29,727 nt of DNA. Source: JBBKWH01 sp041165345. GTDB taxonomy: Bacteria > Pseudomonadota > Gammaproteobacteria > Pseudomonadales > Moraxellaceae. The notes under the pieces are model-generated. The model saw only the letters and a list, made by a program, of their open reading frames with translations. It searched no databases and was not told the DNA's origin. Below are positions 7,084-15,560 of this stretch, in pieces. The stretch covers positions 1-29,727 of the forward strand of contig JBEANQ010000009.1 in assembly GCA_041165345.1 (NCBI GenBank). Direction: 5' to 3'. Made by a program: the position numbers and the translations under genes. Position 1 is the stretch's first letter; each line of letters starts with the position of its first letter.

Positions 7084-7107
7084 CAGCAAATTGATCTGTT
7101 TTTCCAC

Positions 7108-7137
7108 AAAAAAGCCCCACGTTTGCACGCAGGGCTT
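7108..7137 (-). terminator. Rho-independent terminator of prpF
   Basis: On the minus strand AAGCCC pairs with GGGCTT, with an inner CGT/ACG pairing, followed by a T6 tract (A-tract at 7108-7113 on the plus strand). It starts 20 nt past the prpF stop. Its design is nearly the same as the acnD terminator at 12818-12845. Confidence 0.8.
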
Positions 7138-7157
7138 GGTGTGACCTGACCGAACGT

Positions 7158-8360
7158 TTATACCTCGAGGGTTGATGCTGGCACGCGTACCCAGCCTTCC
7201 ATAATCATGCGCGCACTGCGGCTCATGATGGCTTTTTTGACTGTCCACTCCCCATTGACCAACGCGGCTTCTGCACCCACCCGCAACGTGCCGGATGGAT
7301 GACCAAAGCGCACCGCGGTACGCTCACCGCCACCCGCTGCCAAGTTGACCAACGTGCCGGTCACGGCAGCAGCCGTGCCAATTGCCACCGCTGCCGTGCC
7401 CATCATGGCGTGGTGCAACTTGCCCATCGACAACGCCCGCACCAGCAAATCAACATCACCGGCATAAACCGTCTTACCGCTGGACGACACATGGTCTTGT
7501 GGGTGGGCAACAAACGCAATTTTGGGCGTGTGTTGACGGGTTAAGGCTTCTTCGGGGGTGTTGATTAAGCCCATACGCAGCGCACCTGCGACGCGAATTT
7601 TTTCAAATTTAGCCAAGGCTGCGGCATCGCCGTTAATGGCATCTTGCAGCTCGGTGCCGGTGTAGCCAATGTCTTCGGCATTCACAAACACGGTGGGGAT
7701 ACCAGCGGTGATCATGGTGGCTTTGAGTGTGCCGATCTCTGGCACGTCCAAGTCATCAATCAGGTTGCCAGTGGGGAACATCGAACCCGCCGCACCGTCT
7801 TCGCCGTCATCAGCAGGGTCGAGAAACTCCAGTACAATTTCGGCTGCCGGAAAGGTGACGCCGTCAAGTTCAAAATCACCCAGCTCTTGCACTTCACTGT
7901 TGGTCACAGGAACATGGGCAATGATGGTTTTGTTGATATTGGCTTGCCAAATACGCACCACACACACGCCGTTGTCGGGGATACGTGCGGCATCGACCAA
8001 GCCGGCATGAATCGCAAATGCCCCCGCAGCGGTGGACAAGTTGCCACAGTTGCCGCTCCAGTCGACAAAGGCTTTATCAATCGACACTTGGCCGTATAAA
8101 TAATCAACATCGTGATCTGGCTGGTGACTTTTGGACAAAATCACGCATTTGCTGGTGCTGGAGGTTGCGCCGCCCATGCCGTCGATGTGCTTGGCGTAGG
8201 CGTCTGGGCTGCCAATCACCCGCATAAACAATTGATCACGCGCTTGGCCTGCCATTTGGCAGCTTTGCGGCAGATCGTCAAGTTTGAAAAAGACGCCTTT
8301 GCTGGTACCGCCGCGCATGTAGGTTGCCGGAATACGAATCTGTGAGCCAACGGATGACAT
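7158..8360 (-). CDS. prpF: 2-methylaconitate cis-trans isomerase PrpF
   Basis: Isomerase of the 2-methylcitrate cycle that works with AcnD so that propionyl-CoA carbon can be converted to succinate and pyruvate. The protein of 400 aa starts MSSVGSQIRIPATYMRGGTS, with the family hallmark MRGGTSKG near the N-terminus and IDGMGGATSSTSK shortly after; length is normal for PrpF. The ATG at 8360 is preceded by GAGGAAAATATC; the frame is open 100 codons further up, but that extension is not PrpF-like and covers the neighbouring promoter. Usually prpF directly follows acnD. Here it is about 4.5 kb away in the same orientation and divergent from the DUF4832 gene. Confidence 0.95.
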   Translation of the reverse strand: MSSVGSQIRIPATYMRGGTSKGVFFKLDDLPQSCQMAGQARDQLFMRVIGSPDAYAKHIDGMGGATSSTSKCVILSKSHQPDHDVDYLYGQVSIDKAFVDWSGNCGNLSTAAGAFAIHAGLVDAARIPDNGVCVVRIWQANINKTIIAHVPVTNSEVQELGDFELDGVTFPAAEIVLEFLDPADDGEDGAAGSMFPTGNLIDDLDVPEIGTLKATMITAGIPTVFVNAEDIGYTGTELQDAINGDAAALAKFEKIRVAGALRMGLINTPEEALTRQHTPKIAFVAHPQDHVSSSGKTVYAGDVDLLVRALSMGKLHHAMMGTAAVAIGTAAAVTGTLVNLAAGGGERTAVRFGHPSGTLRVGAEAALVNGEWTVKKAIMSRSARMIMEGWVRVPASTLEV

Positions 8361-8477
8361 GATATTTTCCTCAAAAAAATTGCGCCGATAATGCCATAAA
8401 ACAAATGCTATGCTCAGTGGGCAAGCTTGGATTGCAGGTGAGTCACCGCAACACCGCCAAACAACAGGGATGACATC

Positions 8478-10214
8478 ATGCCACGCCAACCACACACCGC
8501 CCTCAGCGCTGCGCTCACCGTTATCGCCGCCCTTTACGCGGGCACGGCAGATGCCAGCATCACCAGTTACAGCGCCACCAACAACGCCACCCAACTGATT
8601 TATAAACTGGTCAAAAATAGCACCTACAACCAGCACCGCGTTTACCTTGATACCGACCAAACCCCCGCAACAGGCTTTAATGCTTATGGCATAGGGGCTA
8701 ACTATTTACTCGAAAACGGCAATTTGTACAGCTACAGCGGCACAGGCAGCAACTGGAGTTGGACACTGGCCAAAGCCGTGTCCTACAGCGTGACCGCAAC
8801 CGCTGTGCAATGGACATTGGCGCGAGCAGATGTAGGCGAAACAGCCAGCCCTAACGCAGCGAATGTGGTGTTTCAAGCCGAAACCCCGCTCGACACCCAA
8901 CCGGTTTACACCCACACCTACAGCACCTATAACACCGTCAACTATACCAACGACACCACCACCATTTTGGCCAATCCCGAGCGCGGGCTGTACCACAGCA
9001 ATGGCGGGTGCAACTACGATGCTGCGACCTTACAAGGCTATCTAACCAATGAAAAAATCAGCCTTGTGCTGTGTAGTGTGGACTTAGGCGCGTTTAAGAC
9101 CAGCGCCATCAGCCAAAATGCGCTAGATACGCTCAATCAAAACCTTGCCACCATTCGCCAAGCAGGACTCAAAGCGATTGTCCGCTTTGCGTATTCGTGG
9201 GATGGCGCAGCCGTGACACAACCCAACACCCGTGACACCACCAAAGCATGGATGCTAAGCCATATCAGCCAGCTTGCACCCTATCTGCAAAGCAACGCCG
9301 ACGTGATCACCACCGTACAGACCGGCCTGATTGGAGTGTGGGGCGAATGGTATTACACCGATTATTTTGGCAACGAAGGTCAAATCAGTGCCACACAATG
9401 GCTTGACCGCCAAGACGTGACCCAAGCACTGCTCAACGCCCTACCCAGTAATCGTACGGTTCAATTGCGCACACCGGCGTTTAAACAACACTTTTATGGC
9501 ACGGCAGCACTGACCAGCGCAGAAGCCTTTCAAAACACCGATAAAGCACGCGTCGGCCATCACAATGATTGTTTTTTGGCCAATGCGGATGATTTTGGCA
9601 CCTATGCCGATGTCACTGCCGATAAAAACTATTTAAACACGGACAATCTGTATGTGCCGCAAGGGGGCGAAACCTGCACCCCATCGACGTATTCGACGTG
9701 GACAAACGCCAATGCCGACATGAGCAAAATGCACTATTCGTATTTAAATGCCGACTACAACACCGACGTACTCAACAGTTGGGGCAGTAACCTTAGTATT
9801 GCCAAACGCAAATTGGGCTATCGGTTTAACATGGTGCAAGGGGTATATAGCAATCAAGTGGCGGTGGGTGGCACATTATCCTTTAGCCTAAAAATCGCGA
9901 ACAGTGGCTATGCCTCGCCCTATAATGCGCGGAAAGCCATGCTGATTTTGCGCAATACCAGTACCGGCACGTTGTATCGGTTTGCGCTGACCAGTGACCC
10001 CCGCCGCTGGCTGGCGGCTCAAACAACACAACTGTCCCAAGCCATTAAACTGGTTGGCGTGCCTGCGGGGTCATATAGCTTACTGCTGCATTTGCCAGAT
10101 GCGGCCAATGGGCTGTCTAATCGGCCTGAATACGCCATTCGGATGGCCAATACCAGTGGCTGGGAAAGTACCACAGGGTTTAATGCGCTCAATCATGTGT
10201 TGGTGGTGCAATAG
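8478..10214 (+). CDS. Secreted DUF4874/DUF4832 protein
   Basis: Exported protein of 578 aa. The N-terminus MPRQPHTALSAALTVIAALYAGTADAS is a type I signal peptide with cleavage likely after ADA, near residue 27. Residues about 28-145 form a beta-rich domain (HRVYLDTDQTPATGF, GANYLLENG). DUF4874 begins at NPERGLYH (166-173) and includes GVWGEWYYTD with E290. DUF4832 includes HHNDCFLANADDFGTY from about residue 361. The two DUFs occur together in secreted proteins that look like TIM-barrel glycoside hydrolases; no activity is known to me. The start has AGGGA 7-8 nt upstream. Base composition is like the core genome, unlike the AT-rich cassette downstream. Divergent from prpF. Confidence 0.85.
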   Translation: MPRQPHTALSAALTVIAALYAGTADASITSYSATNNATQLIYKLVKNSTYNQHRVYLDTDQTPATGFNAYGIGANYLLENGNLYSYSGTGSNWSWTLAKAVSYSVTATAVQWTLARADVGETASPNAANVVFQAETPLDTQPVYTHTYSTYNTVNYTNDTTTILANPERGLYHSNGGCNYDAATLQGYLTNEKISLVLCSVDLGAFKTSAISQNALDTLNQNLATIRQAGLKAIVRFAYSWDGAAVTQPNTRDTTKAWMLSHISQLAPYLQSNADVITTVQTGLIGVWGEWYYTDYFGNEGQISATQWLDRQDVTQALLNALPSNRTVQLRTPAFKQHFYGTAALTSAEAFQNTDKARVGHHNDCFLANADDFGTYADVTADKNYLNTDNLYVPQGGETCTPSTYSTWTNANADMSKMHYSYLNADYNTDVLNSWGSNLSIAKRKLGYRFNMVQGVYSNQVAVGGTLSFSLKIANSGYASPYNARKAMLILRNTSTGTLYRFALTSDPRRWLAAQTTQLSQAIKLVGVPAGSYSLLLHLPDAANGLSNRPEYAIRMANTSGWESTTGFNALNHVLVVQ

Positions 10215-10307
10215 CGCTTTGGTGCTTGATGAAAAGCCCCTCGCTTGCATACAACATTGCAGAATATGCTTTGTTTGCCGTGTTTCACACACATTAAAGG
10301 ATGGCTC

Positions 10308-10454
10308 ATGGACACCACTGTTTTGCTGCCGTTAGCCAGCACGGTAGATCGGTCTTGGGTGTTGCTTGAAGAAGCACTCAATGCGTTTGAACCTAATGTT
10401 GAGCTAGAGCGTGAGCAGCCTGACGAGCAAGTGCGCGAGGAGCTACGATTTTAA
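10308..10454 (+). pseudogene. vapB: Truncated VapB-type antitoxin
   Basis: Reading frame of 48 aa, MDTTVLLPLASTVDRSW to EREQPDEQVREELRF. The EREQPxEQxRE ending is the usual VapB C-terminus that contacts the PIN toxin. Family members are about 75 aa, and the AbrB/SpoVT DNA-binding segment that normally lies between the MDTTV start and the SW motif is missing. An AAAGGA sequence precedes the ATG. It is directly followed by the vapC relic, so the operon once had the normal order. The short inverted repeat GCATA/TATGC (about 10247-10269) upstream could be the old operator. Confidence 0.6.
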
Positions 10455-10456
10455 TA

Positions 10457-10630
10457 TTGTTACTCGACACCAACATCTTCATTTATGTTATTAATCAAAA
10501 GTCTGCGCATGTGATTGAGCGATTTAAACAGCATCAACTTGGCGACATCGCCATCTCTAGCATTACGGCAGCAGTATTAGCATTTGGTATCAAGAAAAGC
10601 AGCGCTGTACGCAATCGGCTGGCGTTTTGA
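10457..10630 (+). pseudogene. vapC: Truncated VapC-type PIN toxin
   Basis: The frame reads LLLDTNIFIYVINQKSAHVI and continues through GDIAISSITAAVLAFGIKKSS to a TGA at 10628. This is the N-terminal half of a PIN-domain ribonuclease with the first catalytic Asp (LDTN) and the AISSITxAELxxG-like segment, in which the conserved Glu is replaced by Val. About 57 residues remain of roughly 130. The start would be a TTG, as no ATG is present. Similarity seems to continue after a +1 frameshift (FAIAEYATACKKHSG, from 10632) before further stops. Non-functional by truncation and by loss of the conserved Glu. Confidence 0.7.
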
Positions 10631-11012
10631 ATTTGCTATAGCCGAATACGCTACAGCCTGCAAAAAACACAGTGGATGCGATTGCTAATAGACGCATGTT
10701 GATACTCTTTAGTCTGTCTAATCTTGACCACTAATCTAACAAATTCGGCTGAACGATAGTCGAGTTGCTACAGAGTCGCTGTGGTTGGAGTACGCTTTGC
10801 AACAGAGGAGCAAAATACTGCTCCTCTGTAATGTCCTGCAAAGTGCTGACAGATCAAGCCGTATTATTCTTGTGCTGGATACTATAAAGTGCTATATGCA
10901 GAGCAATCGTAAATCAGCTAACCAAGTGCCATTTTTCTTCAAGGCACTTGGATCTAGAATTACATAATCACTTAACCCTCATTATCAGCACATTAAAAAA
11001 TCAATTAACGAA
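10631..11012. other. Gene-free stretch with two perfect hairpins
   Basis: About 380 bases between the vapC relic and the end of the DUF262 gene. I see no convincing gene; an open frame at 10785-10967 has no recognisable features. Two perfect inverted repeats are present: ACAGAGGAGC (10802-10811) with GCTCCTCTGT (10820-10829), and CCAAGTGCC (10922-10930) with GGCACTTGG (10943-10951). Neither is followed by a T-tract. Composition shifts to AT-rich across this segment. Confidence 0.5.
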
Positions 11013-12071
11013 TTAAGACTCAAAGATTTTTCTAATGTACGCGTCCCTAGACTGCCGCTCTTTTAGATTATTTACTCCTTCTTTAGCGGCAATTCTATAA
11101 ATATCGTCAGGTGTGAATCCTATAAGTTTGGATCTTGTATCTGAAAGATCAAATACAACATTTTTTGAAAAAGAATTACTTAAAAAAACAAATAGTGAAA
11201 AGAAGTTGGCTTTATTACACCACATGGAACTTTTATCAAAATCAAAGTCAAGCATAAATTCAGAAACTCTTTCAAAATTATAAACCATTTCGTTTTTTCT
11301 TGTAAAATCATTCACATATAGCAATAAATTATCCTCTATCTTATCATTTCTATTATAAAAACCATCCATATAGGTACTCATTAAATTTAACATATACTGC
11401 AGGTTAACTTTTCTGGATAAGTCTCTTCCAGAAAAAATCTTTTCATCGTTCATAATTTTTTGTACGGCACCACAGCTAATAGAGCGCGCCCAGTCAAAAA
11501 AATCAGCCGGAATATTAGGATCAAGAGTAATACTGTCAGACGCACTTCCAAAATCTGGCAAATCTATCTGGTCACAAAGTATTTTTGCCACCAGCATATA
11601 ATAAGATGCTCCAAATTCTGAAGCTTGCTTCTCTATATTAGTTAAAGAGTTTGATGTTCTGTTTATGCGTTGAAACATATCCAAAACCTGGCTATCAGTA
11701 TTAAGGATGTCTATTTCACAAACAGGAATTTCATATTTAAAGAAAGTTGTTTTCTCTGCCTCGTCAAACTCACTAAAATACCTCCCATTGACTTTAAATT
11801 TTCCATCAACAAACGACTCTATCGCATCACATCTTTGTTGACCATCAACAATACACGAAATAGAGGTCATATTTTCAACATCAATTCCACCTTGTGATAT
11901 AAAGATCATTGGGAACGGATACCCCAATATAATAGTTTCAATTAATTCTTTTTTATGAATATCCCTCCAAACTAAATTTCGCTGGAAGTAAGCCTTTGGT
12001 ACAAGCGTGCCATTCTTAATATTTCTAATAAGATTAATCAATTGCACAGAACGAATTTGATATGGAATCAT
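11013..12071 (-). CDS. DUF262 (ParB/GmrS N-terminal-like) protein
   Basis: Protein of 352 aa. N-terminal DUF262 motifs are clear: FQRNLVWRDIHKKELIETI, GYPFPMIFI and CIVDGQQRCDAI, where (I/V)DGQQR is the conserved nucleotide-binding/nuclease motif of the ParB-like fold found in GmrSD and SspE. The family then continues with MFQRINRTSNSLTNIE. The C-terminal half (about 170-352) has no HNH (DUF1524) domain that I can see, so it is a stand-alone DUF262 protein. The ATG at 12071 has a GGGAG site 6-7 nt upstream and sits one nucleotide after the upstream gene's TAA, so translation is probably coupled. A TTG at 12089 would overlap that gene. The gene is very AT-rich. A defence role is inferred from DUF262 proteins in general. 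Confidence 0.8.
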   Translation of the reverse strand: MIPYQIRSVQLINLIRNIKNGTLVPKAYFQRNLVWRDIHKKELIETIILGYPFPMIFISQGGIDVENMTSISCIVDGQQRCDAIESFVDGKFKVNGRYFSEFDEAEKTTFFKYEIPVCEIDILNTDSQVLDMFQRINRTSNSLTNIEKQASEFGASYYMLVAKILCDQIDLPDFGSASDSITLDPNIPADFFDWARSISCGAVQKIMNDEKIFSGRDLSRKVNLQYMLNLMSTYMDGFYNRNDKIEDNLLLYVNDFTRKNEMVYNFERVSEFMLDFDFDKSSMWCNKANFFSLFVFLSNSFSKNVVFDLSDTRSKLIGFTPDDIYRIAAKEGVNNLKERQSRDAYIRKIFES

Positions 12072-12072
12072 G

Positions 12073-12672
12073 TTAAACTCCCACTCCAATAAGATTTTGG
12101 TTAAAATTACTCACCCATGTGTGGAGAGCAGTTTGTTGCTTTCTCTGAAAAGAAGCTTCCGAGAGATAGAAGCATACGCTAATCGATGCATAAATATTCC
12201 TATATCGCTGTGAAAGCGTAGAGAAGAAGTCGTTAATTTCGACTTTCTTATCTATATTCGGCATATTTTTTGGATTAATACAGCCTTTTGAGACCCCGCC
12301 AATATAACGCTTCGCGACCTCTGAATCTTTAAACATTGTTTGCTTATTGTATGCATTTGTTTCTTTTAAAACTATATCGAAATACTTTGAGAAAAGATCA
12401 GCATCTACAATTGCAAGATCAAGATCCGAGTATCCTGGAATAAAATCTGTGCCTTTATAAAGGCTAAAACCAATTTTTGCTGAGCCACATACTAAAATCT
12501 TATTGATCGGTATATTAAAAAATGATGACACCTCTACCAAAATCTCTTCTGCGCATACGTAGTTTGAAAGGAATGAAAAAGTAGGTCGTATAAGATATAA
12601 ACTCCTAATAATCTCCTCTCGCTTCCTACCACTCTTGATTTGGCGAGCTAATTCTGATTTGTAATTATCCAC
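12073..12672 (-). CDS. Nucleotidyltransferase-fold protein, partner of DUF262
   Basis: Protein of 199 aa with the signature of the polymerase-beta-type nucleotidyltransferase fold: V-C-G-S (61-64) in ILVCGSAKIGFSLY, then YSDLDLAIVD with D83 and D85 as the DxD metal pair. A third acidic residue may be E145 or D147 in KKVEINDFF. The enzyme might transfer AMP or another nucleotide to protein or RNA; the substrate is unknown. The start is a GTG with an excellent AAAGGAGG nine nucleotides upstream; the intervening ATG is out of frame. The stop is one nucleotide from the DUF262 start, so the two form an operon. AT-rich, unlike acnD next to it. Confidence 0.75.
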   Translation of the reverse strand: MDNYKSELARQIKSGRKREEIIRSLYLIRPTFSFLSNYVCAEEILVEVSSFFNIPINKILVCGSAKIGFSLYKGTDFIPGYSDLDLAIVDADLFSKYFDIVLKETNAYNKQTMFKDSEVAKRYIGGVSKGCINPKNMPNIDKKVEINDFFSTLSQRYRNIYASISVCFYLSEASFQRKQQTALHTWVSNFNQNLIGVGV

Positions 12673-12690
12673 AACATTATTCCTCCTTTA

Positions 12691-12709
12691 AGGGTATACG
12701 TCATACGAC
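12691..12709. promoter_or_regulatory. Possible operator upstream of the NTase-DUF262 operon
   Basis: The stretch includes GTATACGTCATACGAC (12694-12709), with an imperfect palindrome GTATACGTCATAC, immediately before the Shine-Dalgarno sequence of the nucleotidyltransferase gene. It could bind a repressor or be chance in AT-rich DNA. The rest of 12673-12817 is AT-rich leader with no clear sigma-70 promoter. Confidence 0.25.
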
Positions 12710-12817
12710 TGATCAATAAAACCAACTGCTTGCAGCTTAGAAAAAACCGCACTAACATATACTTTTCAACTAGAATAATATCATTTTTTGCGTTCTGGTT
12801 CAAACACATAATTAACG

Positions 12818-12845
12818 AAAAAAAGCCCCATCGTTCGACAGGGCT
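12818..12845 (-). terminator. Rho-independent terminator of acnD
   Basis: On the minus strand AGCCC pairs with GGGCT, with an inner TCG/CGA pair around an AA loop, followed by a T7 tract (A-tract 12818-12824 on the plus strand). It begins about 20 nt past the acnD stop, so acnD transcription should end before the AT-rich cassette. Confidence 0.85.
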
Positions 12846-12864
12846 CCTTTTAACCCACTAACGC

Positions 12865-15480
12865 TTACACGTTACCTTCCAAGAAGTCCTGCGCAAAGCG
12901 TTGCAACACCCCACCCGCCGCATACACGCTAATATCTTCAGCGGTATCCAAACGGCAAGTCACAGGCACTTCGACGCTCTCACCATCTTTACGATGGATG
13001 ACCAAAGTCAAATCACCACGTGGCGTTGGTTCACCAATCACATCAAAGGTTTCTGTGCCGTCAATGCTTAAGGTTTTGCGGTTGGTACCGGCCTTAAACT
13101 CCAGCGGCAACACGCCCATGCCCACCAAGTTGGTACGGTGAATGCGCTCAAAGCCTTCGGCAACAATGGCTTCAACACCGGCCAAACGCACGCCCTTGGC
13201 TGCCCAGTCGCGGCTAGAACCCTGACCATAGTCCGCACCGGCGATGATGATCAACGGTTGTTTGCGCTCCATGTAGGTTTCAATGGCTTCCCACATGCGG
13301 GTGACTTGGCCTTCGGGTTCAATGCGTGCCAATGAGCCTTTTTTGACTTGGCCATCCACCACGGCCATTTCATTGACCAATTGTGGGTTAGCAAAGGTGG
13401 CGCGCATGGCGGTCAGGTGGTCGCCACGGTGGGTGGCGTAGCTATTGAAGTCTTCTTCTGGCACGCCCATTTTGTGCAGGTACTCACCGGCGGCGCTGTT
13501 CATCATGATGGCGTTGGACGGCGACAGGTGGTCGGTGGTGATGTTGTCCGGCAGCACGGCCAGTGGGCGCATACCGGTCAGGGTGCGTGGGTTGGCGGCC
13601 AATGCGCCCATACCGGTGGTGTCCCAATACGGTGGACGGCGAATGTAGGTACTCATTTCGCGCCAGTCATACAGCGGGCTGGCGGCTTCTTCAACCGTGC
13701 CCAAATCAAACATGGGGATGTAGACTTGACGGAACTGTTCAGGCTTAACGCTCTTGGCGACCAGTGCGTCGATTTCTGCATCAGACGGCCAGATGTCTTT
13801 TAGGCGGATGTCGTTGCCGTTTTGATCCACGCCCAGCACGTCTTTTTCAATATCAAAACGAATTGTTCCGGCAATCGCATAGGCGACCACCAGCGGTGGT
13901 GAGGCCAAAAATGCTTGTTTGGCGTACGGGTGAATCCGTCCGTCAAAGTTGCGGTTGCCCGACAGCACGGCGGTGGCGTACAGGTCGCGGTCAATGATTT
14001 CTTGCTGAATCACTGGATCAAGCGCACCGGACATGCCGTTACAGGTGGTGCAAGCAAACGCCACAATGCCAAAGCCGAGTTTTTCGAGGTCGGTCAGTAC
14101 ACCAGCTTCGTTGAGGTACAGTTCGGCCGCCTTTGAACCCGGTGCAAACGACGATTTGACCCACGGTTTGCGGGTCAAGCCCAATTGCAACGCTTTACGC
14201 GCCAGCAAACCTGCCGCGACGGTGTTGCGCGGGTTGGAGGTGTTGGTGCAACTGGTGATCGCGGCGATGATCACTGCGCCGTCCGGCATCAGACCTTCGG
14301 CTTCTTGCGCTTGGGCGGCGGCCAAATTACCGGCAATACCTTTAGCTGCAAGGTCGCTGGTGGCAACGCGGGCGTGTGGATTAGACGGACCGGCCATGTT
14401 GCGCGTCACGGTAGACAAATCAAAGCGCAGCACGCGTGGATACACGGCGGTTTTGAGTGCATCTGCCCACAGACCGGTGGTTTTGGCGTAGTGTTCAACC
14501 AGTTCAATTTGGGCGTCTTCGCGGCCGGTAATGCGCAGGTAGTCGAGCGTTTGTTGGTCAATATAGAACATGGCAGCGGTTGCGCCGTATTCGGGGGTCA
14601 TGTTGGAGATGGTGGCACGGTCGCCAATCGACATGCTGTCGGCGCCTTCGCCAAAAAACTCTAGATATGCCCCAACGACGCGCTCTTTACGCAAAAATTC
14701 GGTCAGTGCCAGTACGATGTCGGTGGCGGTAATGCCCGCTTGACGCGTGCCGGTGAGCTCAACACCAATGATGTCAGGCAGGCGCATGTACGAGGCGCGA
14801 CCCAGCATGACGCATTCGGCTTCTAGGCCGCCCACGCCAATGGCAATCACGCCCAACGCATCAACGTGTGGGGTGTGGCTGTCGGTACCGACGCAGGTAT
14901 CTGGAAACGCGATACCGTCACGTGCTTGAATCACTGGAGACATTTTCTCCAAGTTGATTTGGTGCATGATGCCGTTACCAGCCGGAATCACGTCGACGTT
15001 TTTAAAGGCGGTTTTCGTCCAGTCAATAAAATGAAAACGGTCTTCGTTGCGGCGGTCTTCAATGGCGCGGTTTTTGTTGAACGCGTCTGGATCAAACCCA
15101 CCACATTCCACTGCCAACGAGTGATCAACAATCAGTTGTGTCGGTACAACAGGGTTGACCTGTGCAGGGTCGCCGCCTTGATCTGCAATCGCGTCGCGCA
15201 AGCCTGCCAAGTCAACCAGTGCGGTTTGTCCCAAAATGTCATGACAGACCACACGGGCGGGATACCACGGAAAATCTAGGTCTTGTTTGCGTTCGATCAA
15301 TTGCTTGAGCGAGTCGGTCAGCATGGTGGGGTCGCAACGACGCACCAACTGTTCGGCCAACACACGCGAGGTATAAGGCAGGGTGTCATAGCTGCCGAGC
15401 TGGATGTCTTCGACTGCCGCACGGGTGTCAAAGTAGTCGAGCGGGGTGCCAGCGAGAGATTTGCGGTATGCACTATTCAT
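12865..15480 (-). CDS. acnD: Fe/S-dependent 2-methylisocitrate dehydratase AcnD
   Basis: Aconitase-family enzyme of 871 aa that dehydrates 2-methylcitrate in propionate catabolism; its product is isomerised by PrpF. The start MNSAYRKSLAGTPLDYFDTR and length match AcnD rather than housekeeping AcnA. The three [4Fe-4S] cysteines are C411 (ITSCTNTSNP) and C477/C480 (CTTCNG). Other aconitase motifs are seen: VDHSL, DSHTPHVD, and the swivel-domain GSSRDWAAKG. A possible promoter is TTGGGA (15585-15590) and TACAAT (15561-15566) with an 18-bp spacer on the minus strand. prpB and prpC are not upstream, and the gene has its own terminator, so it is apparently monocistronic. Confidence 0.95.
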   Translation of the reverse strand: MNSAYRKSLAGTPLDYFDTRAAVEDIQLGSYDTLPYTSRVLAEQLVRRCDPTMLTDSLKQLIERKQDLDFPWYPARVVCHDILGQTALVDLAGLRDAIADQGGDPAQVNPVVPTQLIVDHSLAVECGGFDPDAFNKNRAIEDRRNEDRFHFIDWTKTAFKNVDVIPAGNGIMHQINLEKMSPVIQARDGIAFPDTCVGTDSHTPHVDALGVIAIGVGGLEAECVMLGRASYMRLPDIIGVELTGTRQAGITATDIVLALTEFLRKERVVGAYLEFFGEGADSMSIGDRATISNMTPEYGATAAMFYIDQQTLDYLRITGREDAQIELVEHYAKTTGLWADALKTAVYPRVLRFDLSTVTRNMAGPSNPHARVATSDLAAKGIAGNLAAAQAQEAEGLMPDGAVIIAAITSCTNTSNPRNTVAAGLLARKALQLGLTRKPWVKSSFAPGSKAAELYLNEAGVLTDLEKLGFGIVAFACTTCNGMSGALDPVIQQEIIDRDLYATAVLSGNRNFDGRIHPYAKQAFLASPPLVVAYAIAGTIRFDIEKDVLGVDQNGNDIRLKDIWPSDAEIDALVAKSVKPEQFRQVYIPMFDLGTVEEAASPLYDWREMSTYIRRPPYWDTTGMGALAANPRTLTGMRPLAVLPDNITTDHLSPSNAIMMNSAAGEYLHKMGVPEEDFNSYATHRGDHLTAMRATFANPQLVNEMAVVDGQVKKGSLARIEPEGQVTRMWEAIETYMERKQPLIIIAGADYGQGSSRDWAAKGVRLAGVEAIVAEGFERIHRTNLVGMGVLPLEFKAGTNRKTLSIDGTETFDVIGEPTPRGDLTLVIHRKDGESVEVPVTCRLDTAEDISVYAAGGVLQRFAQDFLEGNV

Positions 15481-15560
15481 CAGATCAAAACCTATCTAGG
15501 AAAACGCGGTCTGGTCGTCGGCCAACAGCGCTGGGGTTGTTGTACCGAGTGTCGTGCCGT

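Noticed and set aside
7644..8099. 151-codon plus-strand open frame
   Set aside because: Shadow of prpF with His/Gly/Val-rich composition typical of antisense frames.
10785..10967. 60-codon plus-strand open frame
   Set aside because: It spans both hairpins' region without a Shine-Dalgarno sequence or any recognisable motif, and looks like chance coding in AT-rich DNA.
10215..12864. Insertion sequence or integrase-borne island
   Set aside because: No transposase, integrase, tRNA target or flanking direct repeats could be seen, so the mechanism of acquisition is left open.
13348..13803. 151-codon plus-strand open frame
   Set aside because: Shadow inside acnD, whose aconitase motifs are complete on the other strand.
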